Part shown: positions 1 to 8,452 of the stretch, one piece after another
How the letters are laid out: every line of letters begins with the position of its first letter
How positions within the stretch are numbered: the first letter of the stretch is position 1
Assembly (NCBI GenBank): GCA_016715285.1
Contig: JADKAO010000008.1
Location: forward strand, 1 to 64,000
Direction: 5' to 3'
Source of the DNA: Actinomycetales bacterium
GTDB taxonomy: Bacteria > Actinomycetota > Actinomycetes > Actinomycetales > Dermatophilaceae
Length of the DNA stretch: 64,000 nucleotides
Position numbers and translations under genes: made by a program
The notes under the pieces: generated by a model
Databases searched by the model: none
Seen by the model: only the letters and a program-made list of their open reading frames with translations
What the model was told of the DNA's origin: nothing

Positions 1-1379
1 CCTCGTGAAAGCGGCCACGATGGACGCTCGCCAGCTGATGAGCTACCTCGCCGATCACCCAGAGTTGGCCCGCAAGCTGGTGGATAACAATCCCCGGCGA
101 GGGGCGCACACAGGTCAGCGGAGGTTCCTGCACAACCTGGGGCGGGCGGTGATCGACCCTTCAGACCGAGAAGGCGTTGGGTGAGCGTCGGCAGCCAACT
201 CGTGCCTACTTTGAGGGCTGGCGGTCGAGGAGCAGAAGCTCGTCGGATTCTCTTTCAAACTGGGTAGGCAATCTGAGCGGGGCGCCCGTTTGGCGCGCGA
301 CGCGGCAATTACGTGAACATCGTGGTGGCTCAGGAAGACCAAGCTGCCGGAGTCGCGTCCTTTGCTAAGCCGCCTGGAAGCAGCCGAGGCATCGTTGCGG
401 CCCGGTGACGATGCGGTTGGTGAGATCCTTGCTCTTCAGTCAGCTCTCGCCGATAACGAAGCTGTGGCGGCAGACACCCCCGGCTAAGCTCGTTCCGGGA
501 GCCGCGGCGACAGATCGTGGTTTTTGATCACGCAAGCAGGGCATTCGCCGAAGTGAAACCACCCATCGGTCCGCTGACGAGAATATCGGACTCGTCATTA
601 CCCGGCACTGGCACCAATATGGGCGGTTTTTTGGGCAACGTGGCTACTTACGACGACTTTGCGATGTTGGCGAAAGGATCATTGTCCGGTGACATGGATG
701 GGAGGCCGCTACCGCAATCGATGCCACCATGCGAGGCACCTGATCCGTCGTATGCAATCAAAGCTCGGTCCAAAACTGGCAGAGTTCTCTCACTACCTAC
801 GGCAAGAGGCGGGCATCGCGACGGGCTCGGGGGGACCAAAGATCACAGCCCTTGGCCACTCCTACGGGGGTGGCGCTGTCGGCATGGGAGAGGTGAATGG
901 ATTGGACGTCGACCGGGTGCTGCATGTTGAGTCGTCAGGAATGGGTCATGATGTTTGGTCCGTTGATAGTTATCGGCCGACCAACCCGCACATACAGAGG
1001 TATTCCAATGACGGCTCCTGGTGACCCGATTAGTGTCACACAAGGCGTGCAGTCTCCCACCCTGTCGGGCTTGGGTCATGGCGGCAATCCCAGCACTATG
1101 GACGGTTCAACCAGGCTCGCCACTGGGATAACCCAGGAAGGCGAGCCGCTCACGGGGCCTAGTGCCCACGGTGGAGTCTTCTCCCCGGGCTCGACCGCCT
1201 GGAACAATATGTATGCCGTTCTGACTGGGGGGCGGGCCACGCTCGCGCCGCCATCCGAGTCTTATCCGGTCCCCGTCCTACTGCCTGCGCCCCTTCCCTT
1301 GGGGTCGAATCCATTGTTGCCCTATGTCACCTATGACCGTGCTTCGAGCGATATCGGCCCGGGAATCGATATTCCATGA
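1..1379 (+). pseudogene. Decayed DUF1023 alpha/beta-hydrolase (paralogue of 8453-10405), 5' end outside window
   Basis: No single frame spans this stretch, but the translated pieces follow the protein encoded at 8453-10405 in order. The first 90 bases give a segment like its KDHPDVARKLVDNNPG region. Bases near 600-660 give GTNMGGFLGNVATYDDF (intact copy: TTNMGTILGNVAKYSTF). Bases 840-1020 give the nucleophile elbow GHSYGG and an RVLHVESSGMG segment. Bases 1014-1379 give MTAPGDPI, SAHGGVF and a C-terminal DIP. The frame changes several times between these pieces, so this is a frameshifted relic, not a working gene. It carries only one GTATGCCG copy (1211). What follows it (lipoproteins) mirrors the intact locus, so an ancestral cassette duplication is likely. 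Confidence 0.85.
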
Positions 1380-1870
1380 GCAATCAATCGAAGCGCATGG
1401 CAGGCTTAGCTTCCGCGGCATCTGTCGTGGCGATGGCAGGGATATTCAGCGCGTGTACACCAGCATCGCCTTGGCAATCTCAAGAAGAGGTGGCTGCTGC
1501 CGTCCGTGCCGAGTTGCGGACGCTGATCCCACGCTTAGGGACAAAGGTCACCGAGTATGACGAAGGCCTTCGAATGTGTGGAGCCATATTAGACGGTTCC
1601 CAAAACTTCGTGTATATCAGGCTGAGGTTCACGCCCGAAGATAGTCTGATGTCGCTTATGACGACAGGGTATTTGGCCGAGAAGCAGTCGCAAGGGTGGA
1701 CGATCAGGACTGATTCCACGGCTACCGAACCAAGAGTAGTTCTGGTCGCACCGAATGGTCTGTCGTTTATGTATGAGGACGGTAGATCTCCTTCGTCGAT
1801 GGCCGACGGTAGGGGCCCGTGTTTACCGAAGTCGGCTGGCACCATCAGCTCTCAGGGTTGGGCCGGCTGA
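1376..1870 (+). CDS. Small secreted lipoprotein, paralogue 1 of a tandem array
   Basis: 164 residues. An N-terminal signal sequence ends in a lipobox (IFSAC), so the protein is probably lipid-anchored on the outer face of the membrane. After the lipid Cys comes the shared family start TPASPWQSQEEVAAAVRAEL; two further Cys (MCGAI and GPCLPKS) could form a disulfide. It ends with a Gln-Gly-Trp tail shared with the next two genes. The ATG overlaps the last codons of the hydrolase relic, and the next lipoprotein starts five bases after its stop. No characterised family is recognised. By analogy with 10402-10914 it partners a DUF1023 protein; an immunity or chaperone role is only a guess. Confidence 0.8.
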   Translation: MSNQSKRMAGLASAASVVAMAGIFSACTPASPWQSQEEVAAAVRAELRTLIPRLGTKVTEYDEGLRMCGAILDGSQNFVYIRLRFTPEDSLMSLMTTGYLAEKQSQGWTIRTDSTATEPRVVLVAPNGLSFMYEDGRSPSSMADGRGPCLPKSAGTISSQGWAG

Positions 1871-1875
1871 AGCGA

Positions 1876-2496
1876 ATGGGCAGGACACAAGGAAGATTCT
1901 GCGCGGAGGGAACGAAGGCTAGCCACCGGACTGTGTTCCCAGCGTTGTCTGCCGTGATTGCACTCTCGAGCCTGCTCGGAGCGTGCACGCCGGCATCCCC
2001 ATGGACCTCCCAAGAAGAGGTGGCAGCTGCGGTCCGCGCCGAGTTGCGGACACTGATTCCACACGTGGGCACTCACGTCATGGATTACCGTGAGGAACTC
2101 AGCCTCTGCGGCAACTCGATGGACGGGTCTTACTTCCGTCTAGATATCTCATTGCGTTTCGCGGCGGACGCAAAACTCCTGTCGCTTATGTCAACGGGGT
2201 ACCTAGCCGAGAAAGAGGCTCAGGGCTGGAAGGTGCGGACTCAACCATCTTTAGATGTGCAGCACAATGTCCTGGTCGCGCCGGAAGGTCTCGTGTTCTA
2301 TTACGAGATCAACGGGACTCGTTCTTCCATGGCCACCGCACAAGGTCCGTGTCTTCCGAAGTCTGCGGGCATGCCGACCACGCAAGGCTGGGGAGCTAAT
2401 GGCAGACGGAGATCGTGCCGGATTCAAGACGGGCCCCTCGCACGAGAGCTGTTGGGATTTGGTCGGCGCTGGCGCTGGCGCTGGCGCTGTTGTTAG
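1876..2496 (+). CDS. Small secreted lipoprotein, paralogue 2 of a tandem array
   Basis: 206 residues from the ATG at 1876. Lipobox LLGAC, then a stretch almost identical to paralogue 1 (TPASPWTSQEEVAAAVRAEL), with the same Cys positions (LCGNS, GPCLPKS). Homology stops at TTQGWG near base 2397; the remaining 33 or so residues are an Arg/Trp-rich tail that overlaps the start of paralogue 3 in another frame. The tail looks like loss of the original stop codon. The high identity to paralogue 1 over the mature region points to recent tandem duplication. Confidence 0.75.
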   Translation: MGRTQGRFCAEGTKASHRTVFPALSAVIALSSLLGACTPASPWTSQEEVAAAVRAELRTLIPHVGTHVMDYREELSLCGNSMDGSYFRLDISLRFAADAKLLSLMSTGYLAEKEAQGWKVRTQPSLDVQHNVLVAPEGLVFYYEINGTRSSMATAQGPCLPKSAGMPTTQGWGANGRRRSCRIQDGPLARELLGFGRRWRWRWRCC

Positions 2497-2927
2497 TGTC
2501 GGCGTGCAGCTCTCCTCCGGCCGCGCGGTGGCAGACGCAAGACGAGGCCGCTGCCGCGGTGCGCGCGGAAATCCGAGGGATCCTGCCGCGATTGGGCACG
2601 GACGTGACCGACTATCAAGAGGGGCTCGGCGTCTGCGGTGCGATGCATGACGGGTCGCATCTCCAGGTCATGATCTCGCTGCGGTTCACCCCGGACGAAG
2701 CCCTTGTGGCGCGGATGCCCTCGGGTTACCTCGCGGAAAAGAAGGCTCAAGGGTGGTCTGTGATGGATCATTCGATGGACGGGACGACGAGATGGAGCAT
2801 CGCCGAACGTGACGGGGTGAGTCTGAGGTACTCGATCTTCCCCGGCAAGGCGGGTTCGATCAGTGGAAGTGGACCCTGCCTCCCGAAGTCAGCAGGCGAG
2901 CTCACGACTCAAGGCTGGACAGGCTGA
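2415..2927 (+). CDS. Small secreted lipoprotein, paralogue 3 of a tandem array
   Basis: 170 residues, GTG start at 2415 inside the aberrant tail of paralogue 2. The signal peptide has a long Leu/Ala core and lipobox VSAC. The mature part shares the array layout (WQTQDEAAAAVRAEI, VCGAM, GPCLPKSAGELTTQGW) but is more diverged than paralogues 1 and 2 are from each other, so it is probably the older copy. It is the last gene before the repeat block at 2928-3225. Confidence 0.8.
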   Translation: MPDSRRAPRTRAVGIWSALALALALLLVSACSSPPAARWQTQDEAAAAVRAEIRGILPRLGTDVTDYQEGLGVCGAMHDGSHLQVMISLRFTPDEALVARMPSGYLAEKKAQGWSVMDHSMDGTTRWSIAERDGVSLRYSIFPGKAGSISGSGPCLPKSAGELTTQGWTG

Positions 2928-3225
2928 CAATCTCGCGTCCCCCCTCCCGGATTCGATACCCGTCGCGGACGAGAGACCCCGCAATGGGTATCGATACGCT
3001 CGCGTCCCCCAGATTCGATACCCGTCGCGGACGCGGGACTCCGCAATGGGTATCGATACGCTCGCGTCCCCCAGATTCGATACCCGTCGCGGACGCCGGA
3101 CCCCGCAATGGGTATCGAATCCGGGAGGGATGAGGGCGGCGACACATGGCTCGCCGCCCTCACCGCCTTCGTCGCACTGACCGCACTCAGCGCGGCCCTC
3201 GCCGCACTCAGCGCCCTTCGCTGGT
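2928..3225. repeat. Intergenic repeat block, GATTCGATACCC / GGGTATCGA family
   Basis: About 200 bases hold three to four imperfect copies of a unit of about 65 bp. Each reads gattcgatacccgtcgcgga, then about 20 bases, then gggtatcgatacgctcgcg, so the halves can pair as hairpins. The same family recurs at 18735-19090, 55304-55365 and 61060-61110. The spacing and palindromic halves rule out a CRISPR array. Convergent genes flank the block, so it may terminate transcription from both sides. The remainder (3126-3225) shows only a short GC-rich repeat (cgcactcagcg). Confidence 0.8.
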
Positions 3226-4473
3226 TCAGCCCTTGACGCAGAGCAGGGTCGTCAGCCGCGCCACGACCTCGACGAGGTCGGACTGCGCAGCAATGACCGC
3301 GTCGAGGTCCTTGTATGCCGCAGGGATTTCGTCCACGACCCCAGCGTCCTTCCGGCACTCGACCCCTGCGGTCTGAGCAGCCAGGTCAGCCTCCGTGAAC
3401 CGCTTCCGAGCCTGATTCCGCGACATCCGCCGGCCCGCCCCATGCGACGCGGAGCAGTAGGACGCCTCGTTGCCCAGACCCCGCACGACATACGAGCCCG
3501 TGCCCATCGACCCAGGGATCAACCCGAGGTCGCCAGACCCGGCCCGGATCGCGCCCTTCCGCGTGACCAGCACATCGATGCCGTCATAGGTCTCCTCCGC
3601 AACATAGTTGTGGTGGCACTGGATGCTCTCGCCCCAGCCGACCTCCAGCCCGCGCGCAGCGAAGTGCTCCGTCACGACCCGCTGGACGAGCGCCATCATC
3701 ACGGTCCGGTTCCGCAGCGCATAGTCCTGCGCCCAGAACAGATCCCGCCGGTATGCCGTCATCTCCGGAGTCCCCGCGAGGAAGACCGCGAGGTCCCGAT
3801 CAGGCAGGTCAGCGTTGTGCGGCAGCGTCGCCGCCCGCGCCATGTGGGCCTGCGCGAGCAGGTTGCCGATGCCCCGTGAACCCGAGTGCAACATGACCCA
3901 GATCGCGCCGTCGTCGTCAGCGCACACCTCGATGAAGTGGTTGCCGCCGCCGAGCGAACCCAGCTGTTGCCGCGCCTTCTTCTCCTGGTCCGCGACAGCC
4001 CGGTCGAGCTCGTCGAACCCGTCCCAGAACCCACGCCACTCGCCGCCCACAAGCGCCGCGCCATCCAGCGGACGCTGATGCCCGGCGAAGCCGACCGGCA
4101 CGGCCCGTTCGATCTGCGACCGCAGCGGGTGCAGATCGTCCGGCAGGTCCTCGAGCCGCAAGGTCGTCTTGACTGCGGCCATGCCGCAGCCAATGTCGAC
4201 CCCGACCGCAGCCGGCGCGACCGCCTGCGACATTGCGATGACCGAGCCAACCGTCGCGCCCTTGCCGAGGTGGACGTCCGGCATGACCCGCACGCCGACG
4301 ACCCACGGCAGCGACGCGATATTGCGCAGTTGCTGCAGCGCGGCCGCCTCGACGTCGTGCGGGTGCGCCCACATCTGCACTTGATCGCGGGTGCCGGGCA
4401 GGGTGATGGGGAAGGCTTCGGACGTCGCGAGAGTGTGGTCTGCCTGCTTCGTCGGTTGCGTCTGCTGTGTCAT
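3226..4473 (-). CDS. rtcB: RtcB-family RNA ligase
   Basis: 415 residues. RtcB joins 2',3'-cyclic phosphate (or 3'-phosphate) and 5'-OH RNA ends using GTP and Mn2+ through a guanylated histidine. Visible family motifs in order: MPDVHLGKGATVGSVIAM, VGVDIGCGM (metal Cys), LGGGNHFIEV, LHSGSRGIGN, CHHNYVAEE, and HGAGRRMSR with the His expected to carry GMP. The length fits the shorter bacterial branch. The ATG at 4473 is chosen because a strong AGGAGGTGA site lies just upstream; a longer open frame further upstream lacks family homology. No rtcA, rtcR or archease gene is visible, so it appears as a stand-alone repair ligase. Confidence 0.93.
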   Translation of the reverse strand: MTQQTQPTKQADHTLATSEAFPITLPGTRDQVQMWAHPHDVEAAALQQLRNIASLPWVVGVRVMPDVHLGKGATVGSVIAMSQAVAPAAVGVDIGCGMAAVKTTLRLEDLPDDLHPLRSQIERAVPVGFAGHQRPLDGAALVGGEWRGFWDGFDELDRAVADQEKKARQQLGSLGGGNHFIEVCADDDGAIWVMLHSGSRGIGNLLAQAHMARAATLPHNADLPDRDLAVFLAGTPEMTAYRRDLFWAQDYALRNRTVMMALVQRVVTEHFAARGLEVGWGESIQCHHNYVAEETYDGIDVLVTRKGAIRAGSGDLGLIPGSMGTGSYVVRGLGNEASYCSASHGAGRRMSRNQARKRFTEADLAAQTAGVECRKDAGVVDEIPAAYKDLDAVIAAQSDLVEVVARLTTLLCVKG

Positions 4474-4478
4474 AGGTG

Positions 4479-4494
4479 AGGTCACCTCCTCGTC
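4479..4494 (-). promoter_or_regulatory. Strong ribosome binding site for rtcB
   Basis: On the minus strand the bases just before the ATG read gaggaggtgacctcacc, an almost full anti-16S match. It fixes the rtcB start at 4473 against the longer open frame reaching 4794. Confidence 0.75.
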
Positions 4495-4651
4495 AAGGCG
4501 CGGCCGGGTGCCGGGCCAGCAGACCACGGTATGCCGGTGCGCCCTAACCTGTCGCCCCATTTGTTGGCGGCGGACGTGGCAGGGGACGTGGCCGCGGACG
4601 TCGGAGCCGATATCGCTCGGCGAGTGGACGCTTCGGTGAGACCATGCCGCC

Positions 4652-5579
4652 ATGACGCTGTGGGACATCTCTGCGCTCGTAGGGCCGGATTCGCCGATCT
4701 TCCCCGGCGACGAGCCGTATGCCGTGAGCCACACCGCCACCATCGGCCCGGGCTGTCCCGTCAACCTCACCGCGCTCACGCTGTCGCCGCACATCGGCGC
4801 GCATGTCGACGCCCCGATCCACCTCTCCCCCGACGGCGGCGACGCCGCCTCCCTGCCCCTGGAACCTTTCCTCGGGGTATGCCGCGTCGTTCACCTCATC
4901 GACGACGCCCCCGACCGCCTCATCACTCGGGCCGAGCTAGCCGCCGCCCTTGGTATAGCCGATATGCCAGACAAGGCAGAAGAGCCAAGCGAGTCAGACG
5001 AGCCAAACGATTCAAGCGAGTCAGACGAGCCAAGCGAGCCAGAAGAGGCAGACGAGCCAGACAAGCGAGCCAGACGATTCAAGCGAGCCAGACGAGCCAA
5101 GCGAGTCAGACGAGCCTAGCGAGGCAGACGAGCCAAGCGAGCCAGAAGAGGCAGACGAGCCAGGCCAGCCAAACGATTCAAGCGAGCGTGCCGTGGCTAA
5201 CTACGGGGCTGCGGAAGACGCCGCGCGCGGTGCCTCGCGACGGGAGATCACCGGCATACCGCAGCGGGTGCTCGTGCGGACGCGACGTGAGGCGCTCACG
5301 GTGTGGCGCAATGATTTTGCGGCCTTCGATGCTGATGCCCTGCGGTGGCTCGCGACGCAGGGAGTGGTCCTCGTCGGGATCGATACCCCATCGGTCGACC
5401 CGGCCGAATCCAAGGACCTCCCCGCTCACCAAGCACTGCGCGACACCGGGATCGTCAACCTCGAAAACCTCGTCCTCGACCACGTCCCCGCGGGCGATTA
5501 CGAGCTGATCGCCCTGCCGCTCAGGCTCGTGGGGGCATGTGCCAGTCCCGTGCGGGCGGTGCTCCGTGCCCTACCCTGA
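4652..5579 (+). pseudogene. kynB: Kynurenine formamidase split by a minisatellite frameshift
   Basis: KynB (arylformamidase, cyclase family) hydrolyses N-formylkynurenine to kynurenine. The N-terminal part (from ATG 4652) has WDISALVGPDSPIFPGDEP and the metal motif HIGAHVDAPIH. The C-terminal part, in a different frame (readable to 5579), has GIDTPSVDP, LPAHQALRDTGI and GDYELIALPLRL. Between them, about 4982-5190, lies a run of degenerate 9-bp units (type gagccaagc/gagtcagac) coding for acidic Glu-Pro-Ser-Asp repeats. An extra 4 bases (aagc, near 5063-5066) moves the frame, so the N-terminal reading stops at 5119 in Arg/Lys-rich nonsense. Without those 4 bases one protein of about 307 residues would result, against about 210 for usual KynB. 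It is first in the kynB-kynU-kynA operon. Confidence 0.8.
4982..5190 (+). repeat. 9-bp minisatellite inside kynB
   Basis: More than 20 tandem units of nine bases (consensus ga[g/t][c/t]ca[a/g][g/a]c) run without gaps except for one 4-base partial unit (aagc) near 5063. In the kynB frame the units encode Glu-Pro-Ser, Glu-Ser-Asp and Asp-Ser-Ser triplets. Whole-unit gain or loss keeps frame; the partial unit breaks it. Confidence 0.85.
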
Positions 5580-5729
5580 GCCGCCAGCGACCGCCACCAG
5601 CCGCCAGCGACCGCAGCCCCCGCCGACGACCGCAGCCCCCGCCAGCGACCGCCACCAGCCGCCAGTGACCGCCACCGACCGCCAGCGACCGCATCCCCAG
5701 ATAGCCCGGAACTCCCGCAAAGGACCCGC
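5580..5729 (+). repeat. Short tandem repeats between kynB and kynU
   Basis: Repeated ccgccagcgaccgc and ccgccaccag units fill most of the gap, with no ribosome site visible until just before kynU. The origin seems similar to the minisatellites inside neighbouring genes. Confidence 0.7.
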
Positions 5730-7073
5730 ATGATTGCCCTGGATCGCGCCCAGTGTCTCGCTCTCGACGCGGCTGACCCGCTGCGTGCGTTGACTGACGA
5801 GTTCGACCTGCCCGACGGTGTGATCTATCTCGACGGCAACTCCCTTGGTGTCCTGCCGCGCGGCACTGCTGCTCGCCTGCAGGACGTCATCGCACGCGAG
5901 TGGGGGACTGACCTCATCGGCAGTTGGAACACCGCCGGCTGGGTCGACTTGCCGCAGCGGGTGGGCGACAAGATTGCGCGGCTGATCGGCGCCGGTCCGG
6001 GCCAGGTCGTGGCCGCCGACTCCACGTCGCTCAACCTCTACAAGGTGCTCACGGTCGCGCTGGACATCGTGGAGAGCACGGCATACCGGGATGCGGAGCA
6101 GCCTCAAGACGCGCCACGCCGGGTCATCCTCTCCGAGCGCAGCAATTTCCCCACCGACCTCTATATCGCGCAAAGCATTGCCGCCCAACGCGATTGCGAG
6201 CTGCGCCTCGTCGACAACCCGGCAGACATCCCGGCCATTCTTGCCAGCGACGAAGGCGCCGAGCTCGCGGTCCTCATGCTCACCGAGGTCAACTACCGCA
6301 CGGGCGAGCGCCACGACCTGGCAGCACTCACCGCAGCCGCGCACGCCGCGGGCGCCCTCACCGTCTGGGATCTCGCCCACTCGGCTGGCGCAGTGCCCGT
6401 GGATCTGGTTGGGGCAGAGGCAGATTTCGCGATCGGGTGCGGCTATAAGTACCTCAACGGTGGGCCGGGCGCACCGGCTTTCGTCTGGGTGCACCCGCGG
6501 TATGCCGACCGGTTCCGTCAGCCGCTCAGCGGGTGGCTCGGGCACGCGGACCCGTTCGCGTTCGACACGGCATACGAGCCGGCCGAAGGCATCTCGCGAT
6601 ATGTCTGCGGCACCCCGCCGATCCTGTCGCTGTCAGCGTTGGAATGCGGCGTCGACACCCTCCTCGCGGCGGAGCCCTTCGGCGGGATGCCCGCGCTGCG
6701 CGCGAAGTCGCTCGAACTCACCGACCTGTTCATCGCACTCGTTGACGCGTTGCCCGCCGAGTTGGGCGTCACCGTGGTCACCCCCCGGGAACACGCGCGG
6801 CGCGGCTCGCAGGTGAGCCTCACGCTCGCTGCCCCACGCCACGAGGCGGGGTATGCCGTGGTGCAAGCCCTCATCGCGCGCGGCGTGATCGGGGACTTCC
6901 GTGCCGGGGACCCACGTGACCTTGAGGGGCATCCGCACATCCTGCGGTTCGGCTTCACCCCGCTGTATCTATCACGCACCCAGGTCTTCGACGCCGTCGC
7001 TCACCTGCGCGAGGTGCTCGACACCGACGAATGGCGCGACGAGCGCTTTGCTGCCCGAGGAGCTGTGACATGA
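5730..7073 (+). CDS. kynU: Kynureninase
   Basis: 447 residues, close to the usual length. PLP enzyme that cleaves kynurenine to anthranilate and alanine in the cytosol. Evidence: N-terminal YLDGNSLGVLPRGT, WDLAHSAGAVPVDL in the cofactor region, and GCGYKYLNGGPGAPAF, where the Lys of YKYLNGG is the PLP Schiff-base residue; GYAVVQALIARGVIGDFR and HILRFGFTPLY mark the C-terminal domain. Its TGA overlaps the ATG of the dioxygenase gene (ATGA), so the two are translationally coupled. With kynB upstream this is a tryptophan-to-anthranilate operon. Confidence 0.95.
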   Translation: MIALDRAQCLALDAADPLRALTDEFDLPDGVIYLDGNSLGVLPRGTAARLQDVIAREWGTDLIGSWNTAGWVDLPQRVGDKIARLIGAGPGQVVAADSTSLNLYKVLTVALDIVESTAYRDAEQPQDAPRRVILSERSNFPTDLYIAQSIAAQRDCELRLVDNPADIPAILASDEGAELAVLMLTEVNYRTGERHDLAALTAAAHAAGALTVWDLAHSAGAVPVDLVGAEADFAIGCGYKYLNGGPGAPAFVWVHPRYADRFRQPLSGWLGHADPFAFDTAYEPAEGISRYVCGTPPILSLSALECGVDTLLAAEPFGGMPALRAKSLELTDLFIALVDALPAELGVTVVTPREHARRGSQVSLTLAAPRHEAGYAVVQALIARGVIGDFRAGDPRDLEGHPHILRFGFTPLYLSRTQVFDAVAHLREVLDTDEWRDERFAARGAVT

Positions 7074-7996
7074 GCCTGCCCCCGATCCACCGTGGTCACC
7101 CCGATCGCCCTGGCCACAGTGAGGACGCCGAACCCGCGGGAGACACTCAGCCGGCCGAGCACCAGGGCGCCGGGATCGTCCGGGAGGAGGGCGCCAAACT
7201 CGACTTCACCGAGTCCATGACCTACGGCGACTACCTTCATCTCGACGAGGTCCTTGCCGCCCAGCACCCGCTCTCGCCAGAACACAACGAGCTGCTGTTC
7301 ATCGTCCAGCACCAGACGTCTGAGCTATGGATGAAGCTCATGCTCCACGAACTCGGCGCGGCTATCACGTCGATCGCTGCCGATGACCTCAGTCAGGCCT
7401 TCAAGATGCTCGCCCGGGTCTCGCGGATCATGGAGCAACTCGTTGATGCGTGGGACGTCCTCGCGACGATGACGCCCTCCGAATACGCGGCTTTCCGGCC
7501 TTATCTCGCCAACAGCAGCGGCTTCCAGAGTTGGCAATACCGCCAGATCGAATATGCCCTCGGCAACAAGAACCCCGCGATGCGCGGGCCACACCGACAC
7601 CGACCCGACCTGCTCGCGGCGGTCGAGGCGTCCTTCCAGGCGCCGTCGCTCTATGACGAAGCTCTTCGGCTGCTGGCGCGACGCGGCATACCGGTGCCTG
7701 CTGTTGTCCTGGAGCGCGACGTGACGGCGCCCTATGTGGCTGATGCGGGTGTCACCACCGCGTGGGAGATCGTCTATCGCGATCCGGACGCACATTGGGA
7801 GCTTTACCAACTCGGCGAAGAACTCGTCGATCTCGAAGATGCGTTCCGGCTGTGGCGGTTTCGGCACCTCACCACCGTCGCGCGCATCATCGGCGTCAAG
7901 CGCGGCACGGGTGGCACGTCCGGCGTCGGCTATCTCCGCAAGATGCTCGACGTCGTCCTCTTCCCCGAGCTCTGGGAAGTGCGCGCGCTCATCTAG
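7070..7996 (+). CDS. kynA: Tryptophan 2,3-dioxygenase
   Basis: 308 residues. Haem enzyme that opens the indole ring of L-tryptophan with O2 to give N-formylkynurenine, the first step of the pathway. Seen: MTYGDYLHLDEVLAAQHPLS, FIVQHQTSELWMKLMLHEL (active-site His and substrate pocket), SSGFQSWQYRQIEYALG, and FRLWRFRHLTTVARIIG followed by KRGTGGTSGVGYLRK. The start is set at the ATG overlapping the kynU stop. The N-terminal 35 residues are a poorly conserved Pro/Glu-rich extension. Confidence 0.95.
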   Translation: MSLPPIHRGHPDRPGHSEDAEPAGDTQPAEHQGAGIVREEGAKLDFTESMTYGDYLHLDEVLAAQHPLSPEHNELLFIVQHQTSELWMKLMLHELGAAITSIAADDLSQAFKMLARVSRIMEQLVDAWDVLATMTPSEYAAFRPYLANSSGFQSWQYRQIEYALGNKNPAMRGPHRHRPDLLAAVEASFQAPSLYDEALRLLARRGIPVPAVVLERDVTAPYVADAGVTTAWEIVYRDPDAHWELYQLGEELVDLEDAFRLWRFRHLTTVARIIGVKRGTGGTSGVGYLRKMLDVVLFPELWEVRALI

Positions 7997-8136
7997 CTCG
8001 GTGGTCCGGAGGGAGGCTCGGCCACGCGAGGGTCCGTGCGCACCGCTCTCGCGCAAGCGAATTGAGTACCTGGACCGATGCGCTTGCCATCTCGGCGCGT
8101 TAGCCTCGCCGACAAGAGGCGTCGACAGGAGGGGTC

Positions 8137-8448
8137 ATGCCGACCGAATACCAGGTGGACACGCGGGCCGCGCGGGCGACCGGTGCGAGCCTCGCGCGCC
8201 TCGCCGAGCCGGCTCGCGCCGCCGCCGCTGAGGTGGGTTCGATCCGTCTTGGACGGGGCTCGTTGGTGTCCGTCGCGGGGGAGCTTGCCGCGTTCACGAG
8301 CGTCTGGGCTGACGACCTGCGCGCCGTCGGCGCAAGCTTCGACTACCTCGGGACTGCGGTCGCGTCCGCGAGCACGGCATACGAGGCCACGGACGCCCAG
8401 GCGACGGCGACCTATTCGCGGCGCTCCGGCAAGCGGACGGCGATCTGA
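8137..8448 (+). CDS. Small EspC/WXG100-like protein with YxxxD motif (type VII secretion candidate)
   Basis: 103 residues, Ala-rich and predicted helical, with no signal peptide. A Trp in the middle (TSVWADD) is followed by a C-terminal TAYEATD, which fits the YxxxD/E signal of type VII (ESX) substrates. A good ribosome site (aggagggg) precedes the ATG. It lies four bases upstream of the DUF1023 hydrolase gene, as EspC-like or WXG100 partners do for large effectors. No ESX core gene (EccB/C/D) is present in this window, so secretion is inferred from motif and context. Confidence 0.65.
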   Translation: MPTEYQVDTRAARATGASLARLAEPARAAAAEVGSIRLGRGSLVSVAGELAAFTSVWADDLRAVGASFDYLGTAVASASTAYEATDAQATATYSRRSGKRTAI

Positions 8449-8452
8449 CGCC

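Noticed and set aside
2940..3125. CRISPR-like regular repeats
   Set aside because: Units are palindromic halves that alternate in orientation, the spacers are not unique sequences of constant length, and no cas gene is nearby.
4531..5508. Arg-rich 325-residue ORF over kynB
   Set aside because: Highly basic repeat translation in the wrong frame of the 9-bp minisatellite; KynB motifs are in the other frames.
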